A DNA stretch of 64,000 bases, from the NCBI GenBank assembly GCA_013180625.2, contig SNVD02004835.1, positions 147,518-211,517 on the forward strand. The letters run 5' to 3'. Made by a program: the position numbers and the translations under genes. The notes beneath the pieces were generated by a model, which saw only the letters and a program-made list of their open reading frames with translations, was not told the DNA's origin and made no database searches. Below, in pieces: positions 35,697 through 48,621 of the stretch. This DNA comes from Boswellia sacra. Its lineage: Eukaryota > Streptophyta > Magnoliopsida > Sapindales > Burseraceae. Numbering within the stretch: position 1 is the stretch's first letter; each line of letters opens with the position of its first letter.

Positions 35697-37149
35697 ACCA
35701 GATGTTTTGCTTCAATATTTCTTCCTCGTTCAGCAATTCAGGAAAATTTACGAAAGTCTATGTGCGTTGATTAATAGTACTGCTCAAGCATAGTTACCAT
35801 GTTATTGTTGATTAATAAATTCTCTTAAAATTGAAGAATTTCACGGTTTGCTCATAAAACCATACAATTCTCCCAATCTAAATCAAGCAGCTCTTAGATA
35901 AAGAAGTTCTATTCGATATAAGTAAGAGAAGCGATATTCTTAAACAAATAGCGAAATCAGAATCAAGTCAAGATGATATGGATCAACTCCTTCTTGCACC
36001 AAATAGCTTACCATTTCACTTACATATTAGGTTAGTTTTTTGAATTAGCACCTGAAACTTCTATAGTAGTAACTTTTCATATTTATATGCAAATATATCT
36101 ATTACCATATGACTATATATTATTATGATATAAATATTAGGTATCTTGTTATTACCAAAATTTTATCGGCTTATGAATTATCTAAATAATTACCAAACCA
36201 AAAAAATATAACCTTGGACTGATGATGAATTTTTAACCACTATCTACACACGTGCATCAGCTTAGTTGATGACTGCCGACAGCGATTTTTTGCTTAGTTG
36301 ATGACTGCCGACAGCGATTTTTTTTTCCTCTCTTAAATTATTGTTAAATTAGATGTAAATTAATTGGTTAGCTCCATTCCTTGCAAACGGGTCTTTCATA
36401 TTCACTTCATGTTTCAACTTTTAAAAGTTTTTGATCATGCTTAAAAAATTTATCAAAAGAGAAACCGGTTTCCAAGGAAAGTCAAGTGTATTTTCTTTCT
36501 TCTTTTTATAATCTATGATGCATGAAAGGTCCAAACTGACACCGATTAATTGACCACACTTGAGTCAATATTGTTTAATTTTACCACGTTAATTGGACTA
36601 AAGAGTTAATTAGGGATAACAAAATGCGAGTTGGGGTAACAGATATTCTTATCCTCACCCCAATCTCCATTTTATAATTATCGGGTAGGATTGAGGATTT
36701 CTCCTATCTAAAAAGAGATCTCCAATCCCTAACTTGCTCCAAAAAGTCATATGAATAAAATTTTTCTTTGTCAGCATTATCGAATTTTGTTTTTTTTTTT
36801 CCCCTTCCTTGTAACAATTATCATAATGTGCATGACAAAATGCAATGTTAACTTCTAAAATCAAGTACAAAGAATAAAATTTAAACATATTCAATCGTTA
36901 AGCCTATAAACAACTAAAAGGAAAGTAATGTAAGTATTAAGTACAATTAAACAAATATAACTAAAAAATTAATAAAGTATTAAGTAAAATAATCCATCAA
37001 CGAAAGAAGTTTCACAAAAAAGTAATAATACTGTTACAAATGTTTTATATAAATACATTCATGCAAACTGATATGGCATGATATTATTAGATGACATTAA
37101 TTAAGATGGTATAATATTATTGACTGCTAATAATAAATAATATTAATAT
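35697..37149. other. Intergenic, with a 32-bp tandem duplication
   Basis: Begins with a 3' UTR-like stretch matching that of copy 1 (AATAAA near 35815). At 36260 and 36292 the sequence gcttagttgatgactgccga plus its tail occurs twice in tandem, period 32. No gene is seen; 36655-36894 is open on the minus strand without motifs. Confidence 0.5.
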
Positions 37150-37636
37150 TTGTACAACGATCTCCCATGTTCTAACATGTGGACTAAGTCTTACAAATCT
37201 CTTTTCACGTATTACGAAGTGAATCAACTTATTTTCTTGCAATTTGCCTTGTGAGATTTGAACTTTAAAATCAGCTATGAACATTAAATATTAATCCCTA
37301 TCATGACTGATAATATTTGATTTGCAAATTACAAATTATTTTTATAGCTCCATTGATGATTTTTAATTAAATAAATAATTATTTGTAAATATTTAAATGC
37401 ATTATTGAAGATATTTGCTTATTTATATTAATAAGAATAATGATATACATTCCAAAATAATGTCTCCCACATGATGTTGTGTATATATATGAAATGAATT
37501 TATCTCAAACACACATATTTTAAATCACATTTTTTATATTTTAAAGAATACCAATCGAAGCGACTTGTCGAGCGCACTTAACATTCTTCTTCGTCATAAG
37601 TTGAATGGTTGTTTCTTGTCAATTAAATTAGGTATG
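37150..37636. repeat. Paralogue of the copia target region of block 1
   Basis: Aligns with 9080-9380 followed directly by 19179-19330 (shared ttattttcttg, tagctccattgat, attcttcttcgtcataagt). It has no copia element and so gives the approximate empty site for the Sirevirus insertion. Confidence 0.65.
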
Positions 37637-37649
37637 ATTGGTGTGTGTG

Positions 37650-37680
<31 letters not shown>

Positions 37681-37684
37681 CAAT
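37637..37684. repeat. Self-complementary microsatellite, potential hairpin
   Basis: attg(GT)5 at 37637-37650, (AT)7 at 37651-37664 and (AC)8 plus caat to 37684. The outer 14 bases on each side (37637-37650 and 37671-37684) are exact reverse complements, so the tract can fold into a long stem or cruciform. Confidence 0.9.
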
Positions 37685-40309
37685 AGAAGCGTTTATTTTA
37701 TTTTTTTATTTTAAAAAAATTGTGTATGACCGGTGTAATAATTATGAACCAAATTTTTGTAGCTTAATTAATCGTAAGTTGGATCAATTCTTTTTTTTTT
37801 TTAAGTCCAGCCCATTAATTAAATATATAAAAGAAATTGGATCAATTTTATTTTTTTCTTTGAAGCCTGCCCATTAGATTAAATACCAAATAAAAAAATT
37901 AATTTTAAATTTCTTTATTAAGAGTTGATTGATTTATGTGGCTGGTTAGACTATAAAGTAGGGGACAACAACATTGAATATATAGTTTTGATCTAAAAAT
38001 AATAATAATAATAAAATTAGTGCTTGATTTTTTAGGTTGCAAAGGAGAAGAATAATCTAGAGAGGGAGAAAGAGAACAAGACAGTAAGATTGAGAGACAG
38101 AATGAGTTTTTTTTTTTTTTTTCAAAAGTTTAAAAGCAAAGCAAGTGGTGGTCAAGGCATTATATATAAAGAGGACTTTTTGTTATGAAAATAATAAGAT
38201 AATACATGATTTTTTGAAGCTTATACTACACGGCTTGCAAAGATTAGGATAAGAAAAGGAAAATAATATAATAAGTTTGATATTTCTTTTATCTTAGGCT
38301 TATATACACATTTATTAGGGTTTTAAAGACAAGAAAAGAGAATTTAGGTAAGAGAGAGAGGGAGAGAGAGAGAGCAACATTGGAAGTTAAGATGCAAGCA
38401 GTAGAGTTTCATGTTTATTGAAGAAAGAAAATCACGAGGAGCAATTGAAAATCAAGAAGCACAGATGAGGAAGTCAGGGGAAAAGAAAAAAAATTTAGGC
38501 AGTGTTTATATTTTTAAATTATATCCAGTAATTTTATTTTATTTTATTTAAATTAAGTTTTCTAAAAAAATATTTCATTTATATTATAGGTAAAAAAACC
38601 AAGGGAAGATCAGTTAGTAGCCCTTGAAGCTAATTAAGAATAATAATTCTCAATTTTTGTGAGCGAAAATTTTATCAAGATTTATTTATTTTATAGTTAA
38701 TTCTTTATATATATGTGTGTGTTTTCTATTTCAGTATTAAAAAATTAAGTAATTGATGATTTTAGGAAATAGAAATTATTTTTATGTTGATTTTTATAAT
38801 TAAGGAGAAGAAAATTTCAGTTATTTTATTTTTTCAATAGGATATGGGAAATTATGATTCTTGAAGCGTACTAGAAATTGATAATTTTTGGAGAATTATT
38901 TGATTTACTAAATTTTCAATAAATTTTAAAATTTATGAAAAATGGTGAATTTATGAGAAATTATATGATTTATTAATTTTGAATGAATTTCAAAAATTCA
39001 AAAAATTTGTGATGTTGGGAATTATCAGTTATTACTACAGGTAGTTAAATAATTATTTAGAGGGAAAAAATCACCTTATAAGTACCCTTCCTCATGATAT
39101 TTGGCCATACGCATGTGTATGCTGATGTGATACGTGTGATATGGATTCGCCATACGTATGCATATAATGATATCGCAATGTACGTGATATTCGTTAGGTG
39201 ATGATTATGTTGGCAAAATGATGATATAATATATGATATGAGATTTTCCCTCTGTACTTGTGTGCACCAAATATGATAGATTTCTTGGGGATACTTATTT
39301 GGTACAAATTTATTTGTGATATCCTGATTTCCTAAAATACAGTATTGTTATTGAAGTAAAGTTGTTATTACTTTTATTGTTCTGACATTTCAATTTACGA
39401 TAACCATTTATGAATTGAGTTTATGGCACATAAACTATTCTTGAAATTTTTTACTGTTTTTATATGATTTAAAAATATTTATGAATTTACTAAAAAGAAT
39501 CCACTCACTAGGTCGTTTGCTTACTCCTTTTCCTATTTTATTATTTATTTGTCCCCCGCACAGGTTGCTAAATTTAGTGCTGAGCATCTCCTGTTGCACA
39601 TAAATGGCCACAAGACTATAGCTATACTTGGTCTTTTTGTTCACATATAAATACTTTTATTTTCTAGAAATTCTATTAAACTGAATTATATCACGAAGAT
39701 ATGTTTTGCCATTGTATTGAGTTGAAACAAGAATTTTTAAAACTAGTGGCTTTGATATGATGAATATTAAAAGTGTTTTGAATAAAATTTCAAGTTGTGA
39801 TTTAATTGAAAAACAGAAGCAGCTTTGCTGAAAATGTGTTTTAAGTAATTTTAAATATTGCATAAAAACTTAAATCTTATGGTGATTTTAAATTGATTTT
39901 TATTGGACTTTGTTTAATTATTATATATGAATGATTCGGTAGGTCTTGTCAATGGGATTTAATAGTGTTTATTAAATTGATTTTTATTTTTTTAAAAGAA
40001 AATGACAATAAATCACTATTCATAAGACCATTTTACTCCAACTCCATTAGTTCGTAGTAAACAATATTGAAAATTTTTAAAATTATTTTTTTCTTTTTTC
40101 ACCTTATTTACCTCTCAGATTACTTTTAATTTTATTGAATCACTTCATCAACCATATTTATCCAATGAAAGAAGTATTGTATAATCAATTTTTAGATAAA
40201 GTTGACTAATTTCTAATTTTATAAATTTCACTTCAAAAAAAAAATTTAAAAAGGGCTTATCCAGCCTTTGTGAAGGTAGAATAAGTCTAGCTTATACGAC
40301 AATAATTGG
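37685..40309. other. AT-rich intergenic DNA, nothing supported
   Basis: No protein motif in any frame. It contains a GA run (38350-38373), homopolymers, and a patch with alternating catacg/gatat words (39105-39230). A phrase at 39505-39545 (ccactcactaggtcgtttgc) resembles text seen in plant LTR-type noncoding repeats, but I find no partner copy or termini in this window. Confidence 0.4.
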
Positions 40310-43135
40310 TGGATGCATGTAATAAAGCCAAATTTAAGGAAATAGCTAGAGTCCAGCTGATGTACGGGCACAGCAACTGGACTTTTAAGGGAGGGTTGTG
40401 AAAAAAATTGTAAACACAACTTTTTAACGCCCCTGAAAGTTGTAAAAGCAGCCGCGTATGCGTACGCTGGCTGCACTGTAGTGAGACCCCAAATTTAAAG
40501 CTCTACCTCAGTTTACTTGGTTATTGATAGATTGAGTATTCACTCTTTCCAAAAGTAAATTAAAATCATGATCATTGAAATCTATTCCGAACTTTTGTTA
40601 CAAAACTAGTGATGTTGATGTTAATCAAGGTTTTCATGCTTTTGCAGAGAAGCAATTAATGATTAAGTCTAATTTTTTTTTTTTTTCCGATAGACATACA
40701 GGGGACTCTTTCTTGTAGCCGGACAAAACACCGTGATAGTGGTTAATTAGATAAACTTGATTTTCACTTGTTTCTAGCACGTTCATTATATTTGCTGATG
40801 TAACAAAAGATGATTTAATAAAGGGTGATGCTATTTGTCCCCTATTATTGAGTTAAAGAACCCCACTTTTAATAGTTTTTTATTTACATAAGTATCTTTA
40901 ATTAAAATGACTTAAAAACCAAATCTTATCAAAGTATATTTACATACCATACTTCTTTATTATTATTAAATTTTACGGCATATAAATCCTAAAGTTTAAC
41001 CTAATCTTAAAAGAGTCATTCTATTCAACCATATTTTTAACTCTTGAAACCCAATTTCTTAGTTCACCTTATTAAAAATTTTAAATTGATATTATTTTTT
41101 AAATAAACCCTACTTACGGCAATAATTGGTGGATGCATGTAATAAAGCCAAATTTAAAGCTCTACCTCAGTTTGCTTGGTTATAGACAGATTAAGTATTC
41201 ACTTTTTCCAAAATTAAATTAAAATCATGATCATTGAAATTTATTCCGAACTTTTGTTACAAAAGCAGTGATGTTGATGTTAATCGAGGTTTCCATGCTT
41301 TTGCAAAGAAGCAATTAATGATGAAGTCTAATTTTTTTTCCTTTTCCTTTCCGATAGACATATAGGGGACTCTTTCATGTAGCCGGACAAAACACCTTGA
41401 TAGTGGTTAATTAGATAAACTTGATTTTCACTAGTTTATAGCACGTTCATTATATTTGCTGATGTAACAAAAGATGATTTAATAAAAAGTGATGCTATTT
41501 GTCCCCTATTATTGAGTTAAAGAACCCCACTTTTAATAGTTTTTTATTTGTATAAATATCCTTAATTAAAATGACTTAAAAATCAAATCTTATCAAACTA
41601 TATTTACATACCATTCTTTATTATTATTATTAAATTTTCTATACTGGCGTATAAATCCTAAAGTTTAACCTAATCTTAAAAGAGTCATTCTATTCGACCA
41701 TATTTTTAACTCTTGAAATCCAATTTTTTAGTTCTCCTTATTAAAAATTTGAAATTGATATTATTTTTTAAATAAACCCTACTTACGGTAATAATTGGTG
41801 GGTGCATGTAATAAAGCCAAATTTAAAGCTCTACCTCAGTTTGCTTGGTTATAGACAGATCGAGTATTCACTCTTTCAAAAATTAAATTAAAATCATGAT
41901 CATTGAAATTTATTCTGAACTTTTGTTACAAAAGCAGTGATGTTGATGTTAATCAAGGTTTTCATGCTTTTGCAGAGAAGCAATTAATGATTAAGTGTAA
42001 CTTTTTTTCTTTTCCGATAGACATATAGGGGACTCTTTCTTGTAGCCGGACAAAACGCCTTGATAGTGGTTAATTAGATAAACTTGATTTTCACTAGTTT
42101 ATAGCACGTTCATTATATTTGCTGATGTAACAAAAGATGATTTAATAGAGGGTGTTGCTATTTGTCCCCTATTATTGAGTTAAAGAACCACACTTTTTAT
42201 AGTTTTTTTATTTATATAAGTATCCTTAATTAAAATGACCTAAAAACCAAATCTTATCAAAATATATTTGCATACCATTCTTCTTCATTATTATTAAATT
42301 TTCTATACCGGTATATAAATCCTAAAGTTTAACCTAATCTTAAAAGAATCGTTCTATTCAACCATATTTTTAACTCTTGAAACCTAATTTCTTAGTTCTC
42401 CTTATTAAAAATTTTAAATCGATGTTATTTTTTAAATATACCCTACTTACAGCAATAATTGGTGCATGCATGTAATAAAGCCAAATTTAAAGCTCTACCT
42501 CAGTTTGCTTGGTTATAGACAGATTGAGTATTCACTATTTCCGAAATTAAATTAAAATAATGATCATTGAAATTTATTCCGAACTTTTGTTACAAAAGCA
42601 GTGATGTTGATGTTAATCAAGGTTTTTGTGCTTTTGCAGAGAAGCAATTAATGATTAAGTCTAATTTTTTTTCTTTTTCTTTTTTTTTTTCCTTTTCCGA
42701 TAGACATACAGGAGACTCTTTCTTGGAGCCGGACAAAACACCTTGATAGTGATTAATTAGATAAACTTGAATTTCAATAGTTTATACCACCTTCATTATA
42801 TTTGCCGATGTAACAAAAGATGATTTAATAAAGAGTGATGTTATTTGTCCCCTATTATTGAGTTAAAGAACCCCACTTTTAATAATATTTTTTATTTGTA
42901 TAAGTATCCTTAATTTAAATGACTTAAAAACCAAATCTTATCAAAGTATATTTGCATACCATTCTTCTTTATTATTATTAAATTTTCTGTACCGGCATTT
43001 AAATTCTGAAGTTTAACCTAATCTTAAAAGAGTCATTCTATTCAACCATATTTTTAACTCTTGAAACCGAATTTCTTAGTTCACCTTATTAAAAATTTTA
43101 AATTGATATTATTTTTTCAATAAACCCTACTTAAA
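40300..43135. repeat. Tandem array, four units of about 660 bp
   Basis: The landmark agctctacctcagttt recurs near 40499, 41159, 41828 and 42491 (spacing about 660, 669 and 663). Each unit contains ggatgcatgtaataaagcc (second base of the word varies), gtgatgttgatgttaatc, a pyrimidine run, tagtggttaattagataaac, and ttattgagttaaagaac. The last unit fades at about 43135. Units differ by point changes and by the length of the T/C run. No coding. A single counterpart sits at 21.6-23.6 kb. Confidence 0.9.
40338..40488. mobile_element. 151-bp MITE-like insertion in the first array unit
   Basis: The 10-mer ccaaatttaa is duplicated on both sides (40328-40337 and 40489-40498). The other three units run straight through this point. 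The ends contain imperfect inverted words (ctagagtccagc on the left; ctacagtgcagc as the reverse complement of the right). It also contains a GC-rich hairpin-like segment (gcagccgcgtatgcgtacg). The superfamily is undetermined; a 9-10-bp duplication suits Mutator-like elements. Confidence 0.75.
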
Positions 43136-43480
43136 TTTCTAAATTACCCTTCTTCTTTTTCAATCTTAAAATTAACTTTAATTACTCTTACATGATAAAG
43201 AAACTAACAATGGGATTTCTTCTTCACTTAATTCAAATTGAATATTTATTGATTTTTTATTTGAAAAATGATTCTATGAATGTTAAACTTGAACTAATCA
43301 TTCAGGTAATGTTCATTGTAGCATTTCGTTAAAATATTTTGAATGATGAATTGCTAAGGAAGTTCACTATTTCATTTACTTGTCAAGTATTTTATACAAA
43401 ACGTGCAAGCAAATGAACAAGGGAAAAATTAATGACAATTGATTAGGAAAAAATTATGCAAAAATTATGCTACACGATTC
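43136..43480. other. AT-rich spacer
   Basis: No feature recognised between the array and the copia relic. Confidence 0.4.
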
Positions 43481-45545
43481 GTGAAGTAACAGTATAATTC
43501 TCTGTTATGATTATGCTGACTGAATAGAATATCTGCTCTAGTAATGGCTTGATATCTACTGAGTAATGACTTGATTTTTGTTTCCTTTACATGCCCCCTC
43601 AAGCTAGAGGGGAATGACCATGAACTCCTAGCTTGGTACCAAGAAGACAAAATGAATCCTTGGAGAGCTGTTTAATAAAGATATATGTAGGTTGAGATGC
43701 TAAAGGAATGTAGCGAGTAATAAGATGCCCTATTGCAACCTTTTCACGAACAAAATGATAGTGTAGCTCAATGTGCTTGGACCATGGATGGAACATGGGA
43801 TTGACGGACATATGAAGGCACTAGCATTATCACAAAACAATTGAGATAGATTAGGCAATGAAACACCAATATCCTGTAAAAGAAAAGTGATCCAAGTAAT
43901 TTCAACTATATTAGAAGCCATAGAGCGATATTTAGCTCTAAACCAGAGCGAACCACAGTAGGTTGCTTCTTTGAGCTCTAAGAAATGCAATTTGTCGAAA
44001 GAAAAATACAGAAACCAGAGCTTACTGTGTCTTGTTAATGGATAACCAACCCAATCCAAGTCATAAAAACATAAAGAGAAAGAGGACTGCGAGTAAGAAA
44101 ACGGATGCCATTATTTTGAGTACGTTTCAAATATTGCAAAATGCATTCTACAACTTTGAGATGAACTATGGTTGGATTATCAAAATGTTGACAAACATGA
44201 TTAATAGCATGTATAATATCTGGCCGAGTGAAATTCAAATACTGCAAGGCACCAACGATACTCTGAAAACTTGTAACATCAATAGGATTATGATTTGAAG
44301 GTGTAGATTTCTCTCTTTAGTACAATAGGAGTATTATTGGGAGAGCTGTCAAGCATCTGCGTTCACTTGAGGAGGTCCAAAATGTATTTGGATTGACAAA
44401 GAAAGAGCCTACAAAAGAAAGGTTTTATTTCTACGCGAAGGAAGTAGTGTAAGTCGCCATGATCTTTGATGGTGAATTCACATCCAAATATGAATGATAA
44501 GATTATCAATAAGCTTGTCATTATTTCCAACAAGAAGAATGTCATCCACATAGATAAGAAGAAGAACAAGAGTGTTTTAGGCACGATAGATAAAAAGGGA
44601 AGAATCAGTGTTGAATTAAAAATATAGATAGGCGATCAAACCAAGCACGTGGGGCTTGCTTTAAGCCATGCAATGGCTTTTGAAGCACGCAAACATATTT
44701 TGGAAATTGAGGATGAGCAAAACCCTGAGGCTGCTCCACATAGACCGTTTCCTTGAGTGTACCATGCAAAAAAGCATTTTTCACATCAAATCGACGTATT
44801 TTTTTGATTGAAAAAGATATCTAAGGCAATCACAACGCGGATGGTTGTTGGCTTGACGACAAGACAAAAAGTTTCATCATACTCAATGCTGCATACTTGA
44901 GTAAAACCCCTTGTGACCAATCAAGCTTCAAATCAATCAACTAAACCATCCTCTCAATATTTAATATGATATACCCATGTAGACCCAATGACATTATTTG
45001 TAGTTGAACATGGAACCAGTCGCCATGTGTTATTAACATGAAGAGCATGTAACTCCTCTTTTATGGCATTTATCCACCGTGAATCTTGAAGAGTAGACTA
45101 CAAAGTTTTAGATTCTTTGGGCAACTCCTTCTTATCAGCAAGAAAGAGCTTTTTGGAGATAAGAGAAGGATCATCCTTAAGCTTGCGACGAGTGATCATT
45201 CAATGTGCGTTACCAGTTGCTTGTTGAGATGAAACATCATGGTGAGAGCGAACTGATTCAAGATTTCACCTAGAAGTGGACTCGAAAGAAGCTGGTGCAA
45301 CCGACTCATTACAAGATGTCTCTATATTTTCTAATTGCATTTCATCATTAGAAAATTCAGGAGACAAAGTCAATGAGATGTCATTTTGAGTTGTAACAAC
45401 AGGATGATGCTTATCAATATTTAGAGATGGAGATTTTGGTAGTGCATATGAATAATGCCCATTATTCGCATCAGATTCAGTTGGCTACAGATCGATTGAT
45501 GAACCATCTAGACGCACGTCAGTATTTTGTGATTGAGAGTTTGGT
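43480..45545 (-). pseudogene. Ty1/copia pol relic on the minus strand (RT and RNase H)
   Basis: Read from right to left. An integrase-RT linker (near 45070-45120, INAIKEELHALHVNNTWRLV) is followed by RT (TRGFTQ, YDETFCLVVK, FFAWYTQGN and LKASPTCLV near 44640-44930). Next come the decayed catalytic box and DHGDLHYFL (44440-44480), then LNFTRPDIIHAINHVCQHF and ILQYLKRT (44110-44245). RNase H ends with FIKQLSKDSF and LGVHGHSPLA (43620-43690). A PPT-like cttgagggggcatg (minus strand, near 43593-43606) would precede the 3' LTR. Many stops. Gag and the 5' LTR are missing. Typical old fragment. Confidence 0.85.
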
Positions 45546-45556
45546 AATTGATTAAA

Positions 45557-45962
45557 CACTACTGGAAAAGTAGGCTTTTACTGCACCCATCTACGACGGG
45601 CATATAAAAATGCAATAAAAAATAAACTATACAGCGGGCTACCACGACCGCAGTAAAAAACCAATAAATTTACCACAGTCTATAAGGAACTGCAGTAGAA
45701 GCTGATGAAAGATATTACCATTTCCCTCCTCTCTCTCGTCTAATTTCTTTCTCCCTAATTTATAATCCCTAATTTCCTTCTCTCCCATCAACCCAAATCC
45801 CTAGCTAATTCCTTCGCTCCCATTGATTCACCTCCTCTCATTTGTCTCTCTGGCCTCTCCCTCTAACTCTATCTCCCTCCATCGCTGTCGCTGCCTCTGT
45901 CTTCGTCGGCATCTCAGTCACTCTCTCTTGTCTCCATCTTCATCTCAGACCTACAGGTATCC

Positions 45963-46004
<42 letters not shown>

Positions 46005-46285
46005 CTTTCTCTGCAAATTTCTCAAATTCTTACTTGTTGTGTAGCTATTCTGCGTAAAGAGAGACACTAATTTGAGAAATTGGAGACAATTTCTTCTCTT
46101 TTGTCTTGACACCCCTTTGCATGTCAATTCATTCTGCCTTGTAAGAAGTGTGATGCAGCCCTTTTTGTCTCTAAATTCATTGTACTTCTATTTTATGTTT
46201 CTTACTATTTGCTAGAAGTTTCATTTGATGCTTTTATTTTTTGTCCCCTAGATTGGCTTTGACTTTGTGACTTTGTTTTTGTTTT
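45557..46285 (+). mobile_element. Lone CACTA-type terminus followed by a leader-like CT-rich region
   Basis: cactactggaaaagtaggct at 45557 has the CACTA consensus start, preceded by aaa. Within 110 bp there are several tactgc / gcagta words resembling subterminal repeats. The downstream DNA is pyrimidine-rich, contains a CT run (45968-45992) and ends a possible exon at 45956 (cctacag, then gtatcc). Two overlapping short open frames (45823-46057) have no motif. No matching inverted end (ccagtagtg) is visible to the right within the window. Confidence 0.5.
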
Positions 46286-46309
46286 CACTACAAGAAAAAT
46301 GCTCATATT

Positions 46310-46640
46310 ATATATTTGGTGGTCTTAAAAACGCCACCAATGGCACCGCCAAATATGATCAATTTAGCATATTTGGCGGTCATAAGACCGCCAAATATGC
46401 ACGTTACTATACTTGGCGGTCAAAAACCGCCAAGTATAAATATTTTTAAAAAATTAAAAAAATATATACTTGACAGTTTTTAGCCGCCAAATATGCACGT
46501 AACTATACTTGACGGTTTTTGACCGCCAGATATAATAGATTTAAAAATTAAAAAAATATATACTTGGCGGTCAAAATAGTTTCAAAAATTAAAAAAAAAA
46601 ATACTTGACAATTTTTAGCCGCCAAGTATTTAAAAAAATT
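46310..46640. repeat. CACTA subterminal palindromic repeats (ttggcggt / accgccaa)
   Basis: At least ten copies in both orientations of a word built on tacttggcggt or its variants. Several are paired head to head to form near-perfect palindromes (for example ttggcggtcaaaaaccgcca at 46413-46432). In CACTA elements such subterminal repeats are the binding sites for the element-encoded TnpA-like protein. None are seen at similar density at the right end. Confidence 0.8.
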
Positions 46641-46845
46641 AATATATATATAAAACAGGTATCATTGTTAAATAATACAATTTTATAGCATTCTTTGTCC
46701 ATACACTAATCTCATTGCAATGAGTAGAAATTGCAAGTTGAATGAAATCTATGTACAGCTCCCACCTTTAATTCATATTATATTGAAGACCACGAGAAGA
46801 AGACATTCATTCCAATAAAGCATCCTTTTTCCTTCAAACTTTCTC

Positions 46846-47720
46846 TCAGTCAATATCATCCTCATCCTCTCTAAAAGCCTCTGCCTCAACATTCAAGTCA
46901 TTGACCTTGAAACTTTCACTTGTGTTGCCTGTAGTAATGCAAAGGGAAATGGTTGATGAATAATGACTAACAAACTTGTTAAATAGTAAGATCTAGGAAC
47001 AACAAAATCCAATGCAAAAGTACTAGAAAGATAATTAATCCACGTATAATGGCCATATATAAATGTGTTTGAAAAAGAGAAACAAACACCTGCATGCAAA
47101 TTCTTTAAGCATATTACTTTGTGTCAGTAACAAATACACAAATATGATGTCTACACAACACACCATAGATTAATTTAACTCTATAGCAGTCCTTGATGGT
47201 TATCTTTATGGTTATCATACTAAATTAAACTGACATTTAAAACAAGTTGCCTGCCAATGAAGCCTCTTCCCAATAGACATCATCATCTCCCTCATCCTCT
47301 TCACGTTCAGACTTCATGCCCACTTGACGATTAGAAGACATTCCAGAGAGACCATCAGCAATGGCTGTGTTTGAAAGTTCAGGTTGTTTCTTAGCAGCTT
47401 CTTCTAGTTCCTGTTGTTTCTTAAGCAGAGCAACATAATAAGCTTTAATATACTCATCCTGCAAAATGAGTAAATATGTTATACATTGAGCAAATGAGAT
47501 GGAGAAAGAAAGAATCCAGATCACAACAAGAAAAGTAATAATGTCATTGTACTAGTCTATATACTATGTTTATCATCTTCAACAGTAGACTTCTTGTCGT
47601 TTGAGAATCCTCCAGCTGCTGAACTCCCATCCATCTTTGACTCCTGCTTGACCTCTCCATGTTGTTCCTTTGTGAGATTCATCCCTTGCTTGATCATCCA
47701 AGGTGGCAAAATTTTCACAC
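46846..47720 (-). pseudogene. 3' part of a TFIIE-alpha gene (general transcription factor IIE large subunit), captured in the CACTA element
   Basis: Three exon-like pieces in gene order on the minus strand. 47720 to about 47565 reads ILPPWMIKQGMNLTKEQ and GEVKQESKMDGSS. 47458-47251 reads DEYIKAYYVALLKKQQELEE and NRQVGMKSERE with an acidic tail. 46928-46846 reads SESFKVNDLNVEAEA and EDEDDID. These match the C-terminal half of plant TFIIE-alpha. Introns are retained (cag|G acceptors at 47458 and 46928), so genomic DNA was captured, not cDNA. The donor after the middle exon reads GC instead of GT. The final conserved Trp codon after DDID is TGA. The zinc-ribbon and winged-helix N-terminus is missing. 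Confidence 0.8.
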
Positions 47721-48621
47721 ACTCACGTGATCAATTCTAACAATGTTCAATGGAAAATATTAATGTTCTGTACTCATTCTTACAACCAATGAACCCCATG
47801 GAATTTTAATTTTATAACTCATGGAATTTTAACACTCAAAAAAAGAAAAAAATATATGTCTCTTAAAATGAAAATATAAAGGGAAAGGAAGCTCAAAAGC
47901 ATTGCCAATAAACAATCCTCTAAAACCAAGTCTGTAATCATGTATTATATGATGAATGATCTTCTTAAGGTTCCTAGAGCGAATATGTTAAAGCGGGAAC
48001 TTAAAGGTCCAGTTTAGAATTAAAGATACAAATATTGAAGACACAAATTTTTAAGCAGGAAATTTCAAAATATATCCAAAAATTAATGCAAAGCATAACT
48101 GATAGAGTTGAAAAAGGCTTCCATTCCCGTGAGTGTAAAATATCCTAGATAAACAATAAAGAAGAATCCTATTCCACCATATCTAACTTCCCTGAAGCAA
48201 TTCCCTAAATATACAAAAACCAGTATTATTGACTATCAAACACTGTTAGAAATAGATAAAATTTCTAAAAAATTATAATTAATCAAATTAGATTACTTTC
48301 TAATACACCTTTATGGACATGAGCTTGACTACTCCTTCAAAATTAATAACTTAATAAAAAGGCAATAATAAGAATATAAATTACCAATAAAAGAAATCCT
48401 TCAACTGTTAAACCATTATCATTTGTCATGTAGTCAAACAAGATGGAGATGTTACAAATGACACATCAAACTCACAATTACTAAGAGTTATCTAATCATT
48501 AATCAATTAGGCCCACAGCAATTACATATCATCACAACCAAGAGAAACTAGGAAAGAATATATGAAATGCTTTAAATAACTAAGTAGAGGAAAACAAATG
48601 TCAAATATTTATCAGACTTGC

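Noticed and set aside
43465..45545. Separate small genes on the minus strand
   Set aside because: All the short open frames here fit consecutive pieces of one decayed copia pol in shifting frames.
45823..46057. Two overlapping serine/leucine-rich ORFs as signal or transit peptides
   Set aside because: They are produced by the same CT-rich tract read in two frames. At most they are part of an untranslated leader.
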